NCBI GenBank assembly: GCA_031288305.1
Contig: JAITRP010000117.1
Location: 1-35,687 of the forward strand
Direction: 5' to 3'
DNA length: 35,687 nt
Source: Zoogloeaceae bacterium
Lineage (GTDB): Bacteria > Pseudomonadota > Gammaproteobacteria > Burkholderiales > Rhodocyclaceae
Part shown: positions 1-10,019 of the stretch, piece by piece
Position numbering within the stretch: position 1 is the first letter of the stretch
How the letters are laid out: the number at the start of each line of letters is the position of its first letter
Notes under the pieces: model-generated
Databases searched by the model: none
What the model was told of the DNA's origin: nothing
Seen by the model: only the letters and a program-made list of their open reading frames with translations
Made by a program: the position numbers and the translations under genes

Positions 1-274
1 TGGCGGCTGTCGATTCTGGATGGTCAGAGGCGGTATGCGCATGTGACGGCTTGCGAGGGGATGACGCGGGGCCGCGGAGACCGGGGATGAAGAAGATCGG
101 CGGCGAAAGTCGTAGGCGAACTCGCGCGTCCGGCGCTCCGCGCGCACGGACGGGAAAGCGAAGAAGAACGGAAGGCGCGCGGCGGCGCAGCGCCTTCGGC
201 AGCGAAGGCGTCATGGCGGGGCGGAAAGGTCTGGAAGCAGACCTGCCTCTTCAAATCGCGCCGGTACGCCGGGG

Positions 275-445
275 TCAAGCGTCTGATGCACTGCAACCTG
301 CCGGCTCCTGCTCACGCTCACCCTCCGGCGCGCGCGGACGGTGACAGCCCAGCGGATGCGCCTTGCGAGGCGGCAAGAGCGGCTCTATCCGCTCCCAGGG
401 CTTGTCGTCCAGCCGCCAGCCGTCATTCTTGGCAATCCGTCCCAT
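275..445 (-). pseudogene. Truncated IS5-family transposase N-terminus
   Basis: Minus-strand translation from ATG at 445: MGRIAKNDGWRLDDKPWERIEPLLPPRKAHPLGCHRPRAPEGE..., resembling IS5-family N-termini (W-x-L-x-D-x-x-W-E-R-I-x-P-L-L-P); diverges and stops after 56 aa with no catalytic domain. Confidence 0.7.
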
Positions 446-501
446 TTCCTCTCCTCTCCTTTCATTTCAATGCCGTACAGGGATGCTTCATCACTGAAAT
501 C

Positions 502-637
502 AGCAAGAAATTAGCGGCAGACCTTCAGGTCTGCCGGTCTAACGTCATTGGGAAGGGGTTTGCATCCCCTCCCCAATGGCTACGGTCGAAACCCCGGCCT
601 TCAGGGCGGGGTTTCAAACCAGAGTTAGTTTTACGAT
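502..637 (+). repeat. Multi-hairpin palindromic element (family 2), copy A
   Basis: AGCAAGAAATTAGCGGCAGACC-TTCA-GGTCTGCCG...CATTGGGAAGGGG...CCCCTCCCCAATG...CCCCGGCCTTCAGGGCGGGG...GTTAGTTTTACGAT; near-identical to 29796-29932 and to the reverse complement of 28698-28866. Confidence 0.9.
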
Positions 638-722
638 GAAATAGGCTCTGAATCCTCATTGCCCTATCGCGATCCATCGTCTAGCATTGTGCCCTTGAGC
701 TTTTGCGTTGCTGACAGACAAA

Positions 723-1106
723 ATGAACGGGGTCGAAATCCACGATATGCACCCAAGGGGTTATCTTGCCTTCGATTTGAAGGAAATTCTGGTGTGCCTG
801 AAGGAAGATGCGCTTGCGAGAGAGTGGAGTACAGCGAGCGTTGAGAGCACGGGCAGCGCTGCCGTTGCGCTTGAGTCCCTCGAAGATGGCGCTCCTGTGT
901 CAGGAGAGCGGCTACTTGATCTGTCTACGGGCGTCATTCAAATCATTTGGGGCGTTTTCTCAGGCCGTATTCCTGGCGAGGCAACGGACAGCCTGGTCAT
1001 CAAGGCGATTGACAGCACGTTTTGGGAGGTCTTCGGCAGTCCAGCGCACCTGGCAGGGATCCAAGCATGTTTCCATGATGTCAGGCCTGCGGGTTACACT
1101 ATCTGA
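723..1106 (+). CDS. Hypothetical protein, possible immunity-like family
   Basis: ORF 708-1106; alternative ATG at 723 (MNGVEIHDMHPRGYLAFDLKEIL...). Soluble, contains 'IKAIDSTFWEVFG'. Directly upstream of a DUF4288-like ORF. No family firmly recognised. Confidence 0.5.
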   Translation: MNGVEIHDMHPRGYLAFDLKEILVCLKEDALAREWSTASVESTGSAAVALESLEDGAPVSGERLLDLSTGVIQIIWGVFSGRIPGEATDSLVIKAIDSTFWEVFGSPAHLAGIQACFHDVRPAGYTI

Positions 1107-1124
1107 CATGGCTGGGATACACAA

Positions 1125-1518
1125 ATGGCTGAATACGCAAAAGATGTCTCTCCCGTTGGCTGGCACATCGGCTCTTACCTGCTCCGGTTCGTAGAACTCG
1201 ACGCCCTTGGCAATGATGATCCAGACGAGGAGTTTCTCGTCTGGGAGACCACGGTCATTGTGAAAGTCGGCAGCATTGATGAGGCATATCATAAAACCGT
1301 TGCTGTGGCAGAGGCTGAAACCACTCCATACAAGGGCGGACAGGAGGGAGTTCCGGTGCAATGGGTCTTCGAGGGGGTAACCGAACTTTTGCCTATCCAT
1401 GAACCATCTTGAGGATGGCGCTGAGATCATGTGGGCGGAGCATGAGACCGTTAAGCTCAGTGATTTGAGAAAACGCGCAAGGTCGTTGAGCGCCTTCAAG
1501 GAACGCAAGCCGCGCTAA
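1125..1518 (+). pseudogene. DUF4288-like protein, apparently frameshifted near its 3' end
   Basis: 1125-1412 encodes MAEYAKDVSPVGWHIGSYLLRFVELDALGNDDPDEEFLVWETTVIVKVGSIDEAYHKTVAVAEAE...WVFEGVTELLPIHEPS*, with a DUF4288-type pattern; an overlapping frame from 1399 continues ...LEDGAEIMWAEHETVKLSDLRKRARSLSAFKERKPR*. Confidence 0.45.
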
Positions 1519-1554
1519 CTATTCATTCAAAAGCCGATGCCTTCGGCGCGGTGT

Positions 1555-2484
1555 TTAATCCAGGCGATAGACGTACAGCGCTGGTTCGCTTTTTGCGTCG
1601 GGCGGCAGGTCGGGCTCGACATCGGGAACCGGAAAGGCGTTGCTGATGAACAGGCTTTCCGGTTGCATTTCCCTCTTGGCCTTGCGCCAGAGTTCCGGCA
1701 TGGGCGCGGGCGAGAGAAAGCAATACACCGCCGAATAGGGCGCCAGGGGATGCCGCCAGAAATTGCCCCAACGCCAGACTATTTTTGTATTGCGGGTACG
1801 CAGCCAACCGATGAGCCAGGGCAACGGCGCATTTTCAACGCCAACGAGGCGCAGGTCGGGACGCAGGCGGGAAAGCGGCAAGAGCAGGCTGGCAATCCCC
1901 GCGCCAGCATCCAGCATTGCCGCTTCGCCGGGCAGCAGGGCGGCAAGGCGCCGGGCGGCAGGCTCGCCGCTCAAGAACAGGGGTACCCGCCCGCTCGCCG
2001 CGCCGCGAAACACCAAAAACAGCAACACGAAGGCCGACAGATACCAGAGCGGGGAAATGGAGCGTTGCAGCGCAACCCAAAGGAGCGGCGCGAAAAGGAA
2101 ATGCATGGGCGGTCGCCACCAGGGTTCCTCCAGAAAACAGGCGAACAAGGCGGCGGTCGCGCCGATGCCCAGACAGACGAACAGCAGCGAATCCAGCCAC
2201 GGCCATGCAAAACCAAAGAACAGGACAGTCAACAAAAGCGGGATACGCCACCAGAACCGCCGGTTTTGGCGCGGAAAACAGGCGAGCAGCACCGCGATTG
2301 TCCCGATGAACGGAGCAATCTCCAACAGCCGCCCAGCCGTCCGCGACGACCGCAGCGTCATGACGCCGAACAACTCCCCGCCAGCAACGGGAAACAACGC
2401 GCCCAAGCCCAGGACGAGGAAGGCGGCCAGGACTTGCAGGTTGAACAGCCGTACAAACTCGCGCATGGCCTGTATGTCGTTCAT
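1555..2484 (-). CDS. Membrane-anchored class I SAM-dependent methyltransferase-like protein
   Basis: 309 aa ORF; several N-terminal hydrophobic helices, then 'AMLDAGAGIASLLLPLSRLRPDLRLVGVENAPLPWLIG' (motif I-like). Adjacent to hemB. Confidence 0.7.
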   Translation of the reverse strand: MNDIQAMREFVRLFNLQVLAAFLVLGLGALFPVAGGELFGVMTLRSSRTAGRLLEIAPFIGTIAVLLACFPRQNRRFWWRIPLLLTVLFFGFAWPWLDSLLFVCLGIGATAALFACFLEEPWWRPPMHFLFAPLLWVALQRSISPLWYLSAFVLLFLVFRGAASGRVPLFLSGEPAARRLAALLPGEAAMLDAGAGIASLLLPLSRLRPDLRLVGVENAPLPWLIGWLRTRNTKIVWRWGNFWRHPLAPYSAVYCFLSPAPMPELWRKAKREMQPESLFISNAFPVPDVEPDLPPDAKSEPALYVYRLD

Positions 2485-2501
2485 TCTTCCTGGTTATCTC
2501 T

Positions 2502-3527
<1,026 letters not shown>

Positions 3528-3540
3528 TCATGAAAGGAAA

Positions 3541-4167
3541 TCAGGGTACAACGCCGTTTGAGGTTGGGGAGGCAAACCCCAACCAGCGCGCCAATACGCT
3601 TTCGCATTCGGCGACGCCGGTTTTTTTCAGACTGGAAAACAACTGCGCCGAACATTGCGCGCCCAGCGGCTTCAGGGCGGCGCGCACCTCGGTGAGCGCG
3701 GCGTTCTGCGCCTGCCGGGAAAGTTTGTCGGCCTTGGAGAGCAGGATATGCAGCGGACGCCCGGTGGGCGCAAACCAGTTCAGCATGCGGCAATCCAGTT
3801 CCGTCATCGGATGGCGGCAATCCATGATGACGAGCAGTCCCTTCAGCGGACCTCGGCCTTCCAGATAGGGCACGAGCAACTTCTTCCACTCTTTCTGGAT
3901 GGTCTCTGGCGTCCTGGCAAAGCCGTAGCCCGGCAAATCCACCAGATACTTGCCGGGAGCCACCGCGAAGTAATTGAGATGCTGGGTGCGCCCTGGCGTC
4001 TTGCTCACAAAGGCAAGCCGGGCACGTCCGACCAAGGTGTTGATGGCGGAAGACTTGCCCGCGTTGGAACGCCCGGAAAAAGCCACTTCGGCAAGGGAAT
4101 CCACTGGCAGGTCATGCAGGCGGGCAACCGTGGCGAGAAAAACGGCATTTTGCAAAAGGGGCATCAT
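3541..4167 (-). CDS. engB: Ribosome biogenesis GTP-binding protein YihA/EngB
   Basis: EVAFSGRSNAGKSSAINTL (P-loop), KTPGRTQHLNYF, LVDLPGYGFA, LLSKADKLSR. Internal start MMPLLQNAVF preferred over the longer ORF start at 4218. Confidence 0.95.
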   Translation of the reverse strand: MMPLLQNAVFLATVARLHDLPVDSLAEVAFSGRSNAGKSSAINTLVGRARLAFVSKTPGRTQHLNYFAVAPGKYLVDLPGYGFARTPETIQKEWKKLLVPYLEGRGPLKGLLVIMDCRHPMTELDCRMLNWFAPTGRPLHILLSKADKLSRQAQNAALTEVRAALKPLGAQCSAQLFSSLKKTGVAECESVLARWLGFASPTSNGVVP

Positions 4168-4277
4168 CTGTGACCGGAAACAACAATTGCTATAGAATAA
4201 CAGGTTTGTAGGTATCAACGACCAGACGAATGTCTCATCGGGACCTTTCGCCTCATTTAGTACAAAGGAGTCTCCTC

Positions 4278-4904
4278 ATGATGCGCACAATGGCGCTGGC
4301 GCTCGTCGCTGCCGGCTTTGGTTTGAATGTCGCGGCGCAGGAAACCGCCACGCCCGCCGATCCCAATGCGGTTCCAATGCTGGTTGGAGCCGTTTGCACA
4401 CAATGCCACGGCGAAACTGGCATTAGCGCCGACCCCGCCAAATATCCGCATCTGTCCGGTCAGGTTCCCGATTACATCATCAAGCAATTGCGCGACTTCA
4501 AGGGGGGGGCGCGCAACGACCCGGAAATGACCGGCATGGCCTACACCGTTAGCACGGATGAAGACGCGCGCGCCATTGCGAACTGGTACGCCAAACAGAG
4601 CGTGACGCCTTCCGCCGCCACGCAGCCTGACCTGATCGAGCGCGGCAAGAAGCTCTGGCGCGCGGGGGACGCCGCCAAGGCTATCCCCGCGTGTTCAGGT
4701 TGTCACGGCGCGTCCGGCCAAGGCTTGCCCGCCCAGTACCCCCGTCTTTCCGGGCAACTTCCGTCTTATCTCGCCCTGCAACTGCAACGTTTCCGCAACG
4801 GCGAGCGCGCCAATGACCCGGAAGGCATGATGCGCGCCATCGCCGAACGGCTCACCGACAACGACATCAAGTCCGTTTCCGAATACGCCAGCGGCTTACG
4901 CTGA
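4278..4904 (+). CDS. Diheme cytochrome c4-type protein
   Basis: Signal peptide MMRTMALALVAAGFGLNVAAQ; two CxxCH motifs (CTQCH, CSGCH); repeated YPxLSGQxPxYxxxQLxxF motif typical of cytochrome c4. Confidence 0.92.
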   Translation: MMRTMALALVAAGFGLNVAAQETATPADPNAVPMLVGAVCTQCHGETGISADPAKYPHLSGQVPDYIIKQLRDFKGGARNDPEMTGMAYTVSTDEDARAIANWYAKQSVTPSAATQPDLIERGKKLWRAGDAAKAIPACSGCHGASGQGLPAQYPRLSGQLPSYLALQLQRFRNGERANDPEGMMRAIAERLTDNDIKSVSEYASGLR

Positions 4905-4923
4905 ACGCCATCGCGGATGGGAT

Positions 4924-5045
4924 TTGCGTCGAAAAAAACGCCAGGCAAAGTTTGGCGTTTTTTTTCGGGATAGGTTTGGGTTTGAAAGCAAAGTAAGCTC
5001 TTCGCCTTCAAACTGTGTACTCGACGCAAAACTAGCGCGCCTGGG
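4924..5045. repeat. Degenerate family 1 element / bidirectional terminator
   Basis: GCGTCGAAAAAAACGCCAGGCAAAGTTTGGCGTTTTTTTTCGGG hairpin followed by the GGTTTGAAAGCAAAG..CTTCGCCTTCAAACTG palindrome, between convergent cytochrome c4 and sppA. Confidence 0.65.
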
Positions 5046-5054
5046 TTGCGCGCC

Positions 5055-6056
5055 TTACTTCAGCGTTTTGGTCATCTGTTGCTTCAGCGATTGGCCGAAG
5101 CCGGTGGCGGCGTCCGCGCCCAAGCGTTTGGCAAAGCGTTCTGCAAGGTTTTCCTTGACCGAGAAATCGACGATTTTTTCCGCCTTGATCACCTCGCGCG
5201 CCACGCTGTCGGTCGTGCCCAGCGCATCCGTCAGCCCCAGTTCCACGCTTTTTGCGCCGCTCCAGACGAGGCCGGAAAACATTTCCGGCGTCTCTTTCAG
5301 GCGCTCGCCCCGTCCGGCGCGCACGGCCTGGATGAATTGCTGGTGAATTTCGGCCAGCAGACCTTCAATATACGCCTTGTCTTCCTCTTTCATGGGCGAG
5401 AAGGGATCCAGAAAGCCCTTGCTTTCCCCGGCGGTCATCAGGCGGCGTTCCACGCCCATTTTTTCCATCGCGCCGGTAAAGCCAAAACTATCGATCAAGA
5501 CGCCAATGGAGCCGACCAAGCTGGATTGATTGACATAAATCCCGTCCGCCGCCGCCGCGACGAAATACGCGCCGGAAGCGCAGATGTCCTCCACCACGGC
5601 ATACACGGGAATATCGGGATGCAGCGTTCTCTGGCGGCGAATCTCGTCATAAATCATTCCCGATTGCACCGGCGATCCGCCGGGGCTGTTGACCCGCAGG
5701 ATGACGCCTGCCGTATTCCGGTTTTCGAAAGCGGATTTGAGGGCGGAGTTGATGCGCTCCGCCGTCACGTCGCCCTGCGCGTCAATGACGCCTTGCAGGT
5801 TGATGAGCGCCGTATGCCGCGCATCTCCTGTCGGCTCGCTGTCCGCTTGCCATCCCGCCAGCACGGCCAGCAGGATGAAAAAATAGGCGAGCGCGGCGAG
5901 CTTGAAAAAAATCCCCCAGCGTCGTTTGGCGCGCTGTTCTTTCAGTGTGGCCAGGACCAGGTTTTCCAGAATCTTGCGCTCCCAGCCGGAATTGGGGTTG
6001 TCGGGGGTATTGGGGGTATTGGCGGTGTTCATCGTATCGTTTTCCGTAGAAGACAT
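5055..6056 (-). CDS. sppA: Signal peptide peptidase SppA / S49 family peptidase
   Basis: TM segment after MNTANTPNTPDNPNSGWERKILENLV; AVVEDICASGAYFVAAAADGIYVNQSSLVGSIGV (S49 catalytic Ser region). Confidence 0.92.
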   Translation of the reverse strand: MSSTENDTMNTANTPNTPDNPNSGWERKILENLVLATLKEQRAKRRWGIFFKLAALAYFFILLAVLAGWQADSEPTGDARHTALINLQGVIDAQGDVTAERINSALKSAFENRNTAGVILRVNSPGGSPVQSGMIYDEIRRQRTLHPDIPVYAVVEDICASGAYFVAAAADGIYVNQSSLVGSIGVLIDSFGFTGAMEKMGVERRLMTAGESKGFLDPFSPMKEEDKAYIEGLLAEIHQQFIQAVRAGRGERLKETPEMFSGLVWSGAKSVELGLTDALGTTDSVAREVIKAEKIVDFSVKENLAERFAKRLGADAATGFGQSLKQQMTKTLK

Positions 6057-6133
6057 GAAAAAGCGGTTCGGCACAGGAACCGCGCGTACAGCATACCCGC
6101 AAGTCAAATCACTGTCGATTTTGTCCGGACATT

Positions 6134-6787
6134 TCAGGCGTTTCTTTCCAGCCAGGCGTCCAATTCCGCCACGCTGCCAACGCAAGCCAGCGGCGAATCG
6201 GCGCGCAGGGCGGAGGCCGTGTGCGCGCCGTAACAAACCCCCACGGCGGCAACACCGGCATTCCTTGCCATTTCCAGGTCATGCGTGGTATCGCCAATCA
6301 TCAGGGTGCGTTCCGACGGGACACGTCGTTCCCGCATGAGTTCCAGCAACATTTGCGGATGCGGCTTGGAGCGGCATTGATCGGCGCAACGCAAGGCATG
6401 GAAACGGGCGCGCAGATTGAAATTATCCAGCGCCGCATCCAGTCCCTGGCGGCTTTTCCCGGTAGCGACCGCCAACTGGAATCCGCGTTCGGCAAGCCGC
6501 GCGAGCAGGCTTTCCACGCCCGGGAACAATGCCAGTTCGCGCTGGCAGGAAAAATAATGCCGCTGGTAACAATCCGCCATTTCCGGATAGCGTTCCGGCG
6601 GCAAATCCGGCGCGACATGGCGCAGCGCCTCGTACAGACCCAGACCGATGACATGCCGCGCCCGTTCTTCGGTTGGCGGCGTCAGTTCCAGATCGAGGCT
6701 GGCGGCGGAAATGGCATGCGCAATGGCGGCGGCGGAATCCATCAAGGTGCCGTCCCAGTCGAAAACGACGAGATCAAAGTTTCTCAT
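6134..6787 (-). CDS. HAD-superfamily hydrolase, phosphoglycolate phosphatase-like
   Basis: DLVVFDWDGTLMDSAAAIAHAI (motif I), ATGKSRQGLDAAL, MIGDTTHDLEMARNAGVAAVGVCYGAH. Confidence 0.9.
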   Translation of the reverse strand: MRNFDLVVFDWDGTLMDSAAAIAHAISAASLDLELTPPTEERARHVIGLGLYEALRHVAPDLPPERYPEMADCYQRHYFSCQRELALFPGVESLLARLAERGFQLAVATGKSRQGLDAALDNFNLRARFHALRCADQCRSKPHPQMLLELMRERRVPSERTLMIGDTTHDLEMARNAGVAAVGVCYGAHTASALRADSPLACVGSVAELDAWLERNA

Positions 6788-7024
6788 GGCAATGTCGAAT
6801 GTTGAAAAGGGAAATTACGATTTTTACGTTTGCGCATCCTTGCATTGTATTGATAACTTTGGCGAAAAACGGCAAACACGCGCATTTTAGGTCAAAAACA
6901 GATGCAATGCCGCACCCCGAAAAGGAAGGAAAACAAGGAAAATACCGTAAAACAACGACTTTTGCTTTACAAAATTTTCATGACGTTGTACCATCAACAA
7001 TCGTTTTTATGGACGACTTTTGTT

Positions 7025-8758
7025 ATGGTCGAATCTGTTACGGCATCGAGCCTGGGCGGACTGGCGCTGGCGCTGGTGCGAAGCAACCTGATCAAGGAAA
7101 GCGACGCGGCGCGCCTTTTGGCGCAATCTTCCACCAGCAAGACATCTTTTGCGGAAACACTGGTCAGCGCCCAAATCATTTCCGCTTCCGAACTGGCAAA
7201 ACTGGCTTCCGACACCTTCAGCGTTCCCCTGTTCGATCTTGACGCCTACGATGAAGCGCAGGCGCCCCAAGCCATCGACAAAAGCCTGGCGCAACAGCAT
7301 GCCATCATTCCCCTGTGCCAGCGTGGAAACCGCTTGATTGTCGCTGCCGCCGACCCCGCCGACCGGCGCGGGCTGGACGCCATCCGCTTCCAGAGCGGCA
7401 TGACGCTGGATGCCGTGGTCGTGGAAGTCGACAAGCTGGTGAATCTGGTCGACAAGCTCTCGGAAGACGCCAAGAGCATGTTGAACCGTTCGGATGCCGG
7501 CGAGATGGAAGGCGACGATCTGGATTCGGCGCTGGCGAACGAGGAACTCGAGGAACGCAGCGATATCGTTTCCCTGGATGCCGATGTCGAGGACGCGCCC
7601 ATCGTCCGTTTCCTGCAAAAAATATTGCTGGACGCCATCAGCGAAGGCGCTTCCGACATTCACTTCGAGCCTTACGAAAAATTCTACCGCATCCGTTTCC
7701 GGGTGGATGGCGCGCTGAAGGAAGTCACCAATCCGCCCCTGAACATCAAGGAAAAACTGGCGTCGCGCATAAAGGTCATTTCCCGGCTGGACATTTCGGA
7801 AAAGCGTCTGCCGCAGGACGGGCGCACCAAGCTGGCGGTCACCAAGACCCGCATCATCGATTTCCGGGTCAGCACCTTGCCCACCCTGTACGGGGAAAAA
7901 ATCGTCATGCGGATTCTCGATTCCAGCACCACGACCATGGGCATCGAAATCCTGGGCTACACCGAGGAACAGAAGAACACCCTGACGGACGCCATCCGGC
8001 GTCCCTACGGCATGGTGCTGACCACCGGTCCCACCGGCTCCGGAAAAACGGTGTCGCTGTACTCCTGCCTCAACCTTCTCAACAGCCCCGGCACCAATAT
8101 TTCCACGGTGGAAGATCCGGCGGAAATCAACCTTCCGGGCATCAATCAGGTCAATGTCGACGAAAAAACCGGGCTGACCTTCGCCAGCGCCTTGCGCTCC
8201 TTCTTGCGGCAAGATCCGGATGTCATCATGGTGGGCGAAATCCGCGATCTGGAAACCGCTGAAATCGCCGTCCGCGCCGCCCAGACCGGGCACATGGTGC
8301 TTTCCTCCCTGCACACCAACGACGCGCCGCAAACCGTGGTGCGGCTGGTGGATATGGGCATTCCTGTTTTCAATATCGCCTCCAGCATCCTGCTCATTTC
8401 GGCGCAACGCCTGGTGCGCCGTTTGTGCCCCGACTGCAGGGAGCCGGTGGACATGCCGCATGACGCGCTGTTGAGCGCGGGCTTTACGGAAAAGGACCTG
8501 GCGGAAAAATGGACGCTGTACGGCCCCAAGGGCTGCATGAAGTGCAAGGGCAAAGGGTACAAGGGGCGAATCGGCATCTACCAGGTCATGCCAATCTCGG
8601 ATAATATTCGCCATCTCATTCTAAATCACGCTACCGTCATGGACATTGCCAAGCAGGCTTCGGCGGATGGCGTTAAAACCCTGCGTGAATCCGGCATCCT
8701 GAAAATCAAGCAGGGGGTGACATCGCTGGAAGAAGTCCTGAGTTCAACCAATATCTAG
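7025..8758 (+). CDS. pilB: Type IV pilus assembly ATPase PilB
   Basis: GPTGSGKTVSLYSCL (Walker A), MVGEIRDLETAEIAVRAAQTGHMVLSSLHTNDA, zinc motif CPDCREP...CMKCKGKGYKGRIGIYQVM. Start assigned at MVESVTASSLGGL (ORF is open further upstream). Confidence 0.95.
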   Translation: MVESVTASSLGGLALALVRSNLIKESDAARLLAQSSTSKTSFAETLVSAQIISASELAKLASDTFSVPLFDLDAYDEAQAPQAIDKSLAQQHAIIPLCQRGNRLIVAAADPADRRGLDAIRFQSGMTLDAVVVEVDKLVNLVDKLSEDAKSMLNRSDAGEMEGDDLDSALANEELEERSDIVSLDADVEDAPIVRFLQKILLDAISEGASDIHFEPYEKFYRIRFRVDGALKEVTNPPLNIKEKLASRIKVISRLDISEKRLPQDGRTKLAVTKTRIIDFRVSTLPTLYGEKIVMRILDSSTTTMGIEILGYTEEQKNTLTDAIRRPYGMVLTTGPTGSGKTVSLYSCLNLLNSPGTNISTVEDPAEINLPGINQVNVDEKTGLTFASALRSFLRQDPDVIMVGEIRDLETAEIAVRAAQTGHMVLSSLHTNDAPQTVVRLVDMGIPVFNIASSILLISAQRLVRRLCPDCREPVDMPHDALLSAGFTEKDLAEKWTLYGPKGCMKCKGKGYKGRIGIYQVMPISDNIRHLILNHATVMDIAKQASADGVKTLRESGILKIKQGVTSLEEVLSSTNI

Positions 8759-8777
8759 AGACCAAGGGGGAAGAAAT

Positions 8778-10019
8778 ATGGCCACGAGTGCAAGCATTCG
8801 CTCCGGCGCGAAGCGCCCGGAAAGCAGGGATCGTGTTTTTGTCTGGGAAGGCAAGAACAAGGAAGGCAAACAGATGCGCGGCGAGATGCGCGCCATGACG
8901 GAAACCGTCGTGCAAAACAACCTGCGACGTCAAGGCATCCGCGTTTCCAAGATTACCCCGCAACGCTTCAAGCGGGGAAAATCCATCAGCGAGAAAGATC
9001 TCTCGCTCTTTACCCGGCAACTGGCCACCATGATGCGCGCCGGCGTGCCGCTGCTCCATGCGTTCGACATCGTCGGGCGCAGCCACGGCAATCCTTCGGT
9101 CGGCAAATTGCTGCTGGACATCAAGGCGGACGTGGAAACCGGCAATTCGCTCTCCGGCGCTTTCGGCAAGTTTCCGCTCTACTTCGATCAGTTGTACTGC
9201 AACCTGGTCGCCGCTGGCGAACAGGCGGGCATCCTGGACAGCATCCTGGAGCGTCTGGCGAGCTACAAGGAAAAGATGCTCTCCATCAAGAGCAAGATCA
9301 AATCCGCCCTGTTCTATCCCATCGCGGTGATTGCCGTGGCGGTCATCGTCACCACCATCATCATGGTGTTCGTCATTCCGGCCTTCAAGGGCATTTTCGA
9401 GAGCTTCGGTCAGGAATTGCCGATGCCCACGCAAGTTGTCATTGCCATGTCGGACTTCATCGTCGCCAACTGGTATTTCGTCCTGGGCATTCCTATCGGG
9501 AGCCTGTGGGCGTTCTTCTATACCTGGAAGCGCTCGACCGCCATGCAGATCGTCATGGATCGCTACCTGTTGCGCCTGCCGCTTTTTGGCGAATTGATTC
9601 GCAAATCCGTGCTTGCGCGCTGGCACCGCACCCTGGCCACCATGTTTTCCGCCGGCGTGCCGCTGGTCGAGTCGCTGGAATCCGTGGGCGCGGCGTCCGG
9701 GAACTACGTCTACAAAATGGCCACGAGCAATATCCGGGGCGATGTCAGCACGGGCGTGAGCCTGACTACCGCCGTACAGAACACCAACATTTTTCCCAAC
9801 ATGGCCGTCCAGATGATGGCGATTGGCGAGGAATCCGGTTCGCTGGACACCATGCTGGGCAAGGTGGCCGACTTCTACGAGGCGGAGGTCGACGATGCCG
9901 TGGCGGCGCTCTCCAGCCTGATGGAACCTATCATCATGGTGGTATTGGGCGTACTCATCGGCGGCATGGTGGTTGCCATGTACCTGCCCATCTTCAAAAT
10001 GGGCGCCATGGTTGGCTGA
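8778..10019 (+). CDS. pilC: Type II secretion system F family protein / pilus inner-membrane platform PilC
   Basis: 413 aa; SLFTRQLATMMRAGVPLLHAFDIV, second repeat RWHRTLATMFSAGVPLVESLESV, MIAIGEESGSLD-type motif; directly downstream of pilB. Confidence 0.96.
   Translation: MATSASIRSGAKRPESRDRVFVWEGKNKEGKQMRGEMRAMTETVVQNNLRRQGIRVSKITPQRFKRGKSISEKDLSLFTRQLATMMRAGVPLLHAFDIVGRSHGNPSVGKLLLDIKADVETGNSLSGAFGKFPLYFDQLYCNLVAAGEQAGILDSILERLASYKEKMLSIKSKIKSALFYPIAVIAVAVIVTTIIMVFVIPAFKGIFESFGQELPMPTQVVIAMSDFIVANWYFVLGIPIGSLWAFFYTWKRSTAMQIVMDRYLLRLPLFGELIRKSVLARWHRTLATMFSAGVPLVESLESVGAASGNYVYKMATSNIRGDVSTGVSLTTAVQNTNIFPNMAVQMMAIGEESGSLDTMLGKVADFYEAEVDDAVAALSSLMEPIIMVVLGVLIGGMVVAMYLPIFKMGAMVG

Noticed and set aside
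1-90. C-terminal fragment of a gene entering from the left (WRLSILDGQRRYAHVTACEGMTRGRGDRG*)
   Set aside because: Open to the window edge and too short to assign; no motif recognised, so not listed as a CDS.
502-637. CRISPR-like or tRNA-like array
   Set aside because: Palindromes are present but copies are dispersed, inverted relative to each other and lack regular spacers; no cloverleaf or CCA.
5046-6233. 395 aa plus-strand ORF
   Set aside because: Antisense shadow of sppA.
7007-8614. 535 aa minus-strand ORF
   Set aside because: Antisense shadow of pilB; Gly/His/Gln-rich low-complexity translation without motifs.
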